This document shows positions 5,606 to 5,707 of a DNA stretch of 5,707 nucleotides, in pieces. Position numbers and translations under genes: made by a program. Within the stretch, counting starts at the first letter, position 1; every line of letters starts with the position of its first letter. The stretch is from an uncultured Spirochaetales bacterium (lineage in GTDB: Bacteria > Spirochaetota > Spirochaetia > Sphaerochaetales > Sphaerochaetaceae): positions 1-5,707 of the forward strand of contig CAKQTF010000079.1 of assembly GCA_934276695.1 (NCBI GenBank). The letters run 5' to 3'. The notes under the pieces were generated by a model. It searched no databases, had not been told where the DNA came from, and saw only the letters and a program-made list of their open reading frames with translations.

Positions 5606-5707
5606 CAAAATGGAAACATTCTTCTCGGCACTGAAGAAGGCCATATGGTTCGGGCATGAGAAGGAGTACAGATCAGAGGAGGAGCTTATCAGAAGGATTG
5701 ATGAATA
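5601..5707 (+). pseudogene. C-terminal fragment of the same IS3 transposase (OrfB), shifted frame
   Basis: In the frame +1 relative to the upstream piece, the sequence reads NSKMETFFSALKKAIWFG followed by HEKEYRSEEELIRRIDE. This is the C-terminal end of IS3-family OrfB: the E of METFF (5613-5615) corresponds to the catalytic Glu of DDE, with the expected Lys seven residues later (5634-5636). The second catalytic Asp and most of the region between D165 and this Glu are absent. The fragment continues past the window edge. Confidence 0.85.

Larger units (their letters stand above)
5031..5707 (+). mobile_element. IS3-family (IS150-like) insertion sequence, internally deleted, right end outside window
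   Basis: The element appears to begin with a terminal inverted repeat of IS3/IS150 type directly after the tRNA-Phe terminator, followed by a ribosome site and a transposase gene that is broken by two internal deletions. The right end, its inverted repeat and any 3-4 bp target duplication lie beyond the window. The exact left boundary could be a few bases earlier (TG at 5028). It cannot move by itself, since part of the DDE catalytic domain is missing; mobilisation by a complete copy elsewhere is possible. Confidence 0.8.

Noticed and set aside
5254..5631. A 125-codon minus-strand frame inside the IS.
   Set aside because: It is antisense to recognisable IS3 transposase text and has no features of its own.

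Overview
The window looks like bacterial chromosome, probably a low-to-mid GC Bacillota (Firmicutes) species. The evidence is a tRNA-Phe whose core closely resembles Bacillota tRNA-Phe, a sigma70-type TTGACA box in front of it, an intrinsic stem-loop/T-tract terminator behind it, strong purine-rich Shine-Dalgarno sites, and an IS3-family element. Hand counts of single 60-base lines give about 37-45% GC in the leftmost gene (1-60, 601-660, 1141-1200) and about 50-52% in the middle genes (2101-2160, 2821-2880, 4441-4500). Genus cannot be read from this.

Left part (1-1280, minus strand): an uninterrupted open frame, cut by the window edge near its C-terminus, encodes an AAA ATPase with a C-terminal DUF4143 region. 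It carries Walker A and B motifs and a PD-(D/E)xK-like D383...E400-x-K402 signature. An AT-rich intergenic stretch (1281-1616) separates it from a run of plus-strand genes.

Middle part (1617-4804, plus strand): (i) a divergent purine nucleoside phosphorylase/MTAP-like enzyme; (ii) a DUF1295/steroid 5-alpha-reductase-like membrane protein; (iii) a small unrecognised multi-pass membrane protein that starts inside the stop codon of (ii) through an ATGA overlap; (iv) a PHP-domain metallo-phosphoesterase with an apparently complete set of metal ligands and a CehA/McbA-type C-terminal region, behind its own TGTTATAAT extended -10 box. Genes (ii) and (iii) are almost certainly translationally coupled. 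Whether (i) and (iv) share a pathway with them cannot be decided from the sequence.

Right part (4848-5707): a tRNA-Phe(GAA) transcription unit with promoter, 73-nt gene (CCA not encoded) and terminator, followed within about 20 bases by the left end of an IS3-family (IS150-like) element. The transposase is a relic with two apparent internal deletions: one fuses an early part of OrfA to the middle of OrfB, and the second removes the central DDE region and shifts the frame. The right end of the element is outside the window.

I do not see a convincing undescribed multi-gene system. The items most worth a second look are the twice-deleted transposase, the altered active-site motifs of the nucleoside phosphorylase, and the coupled membrane-protein pair.
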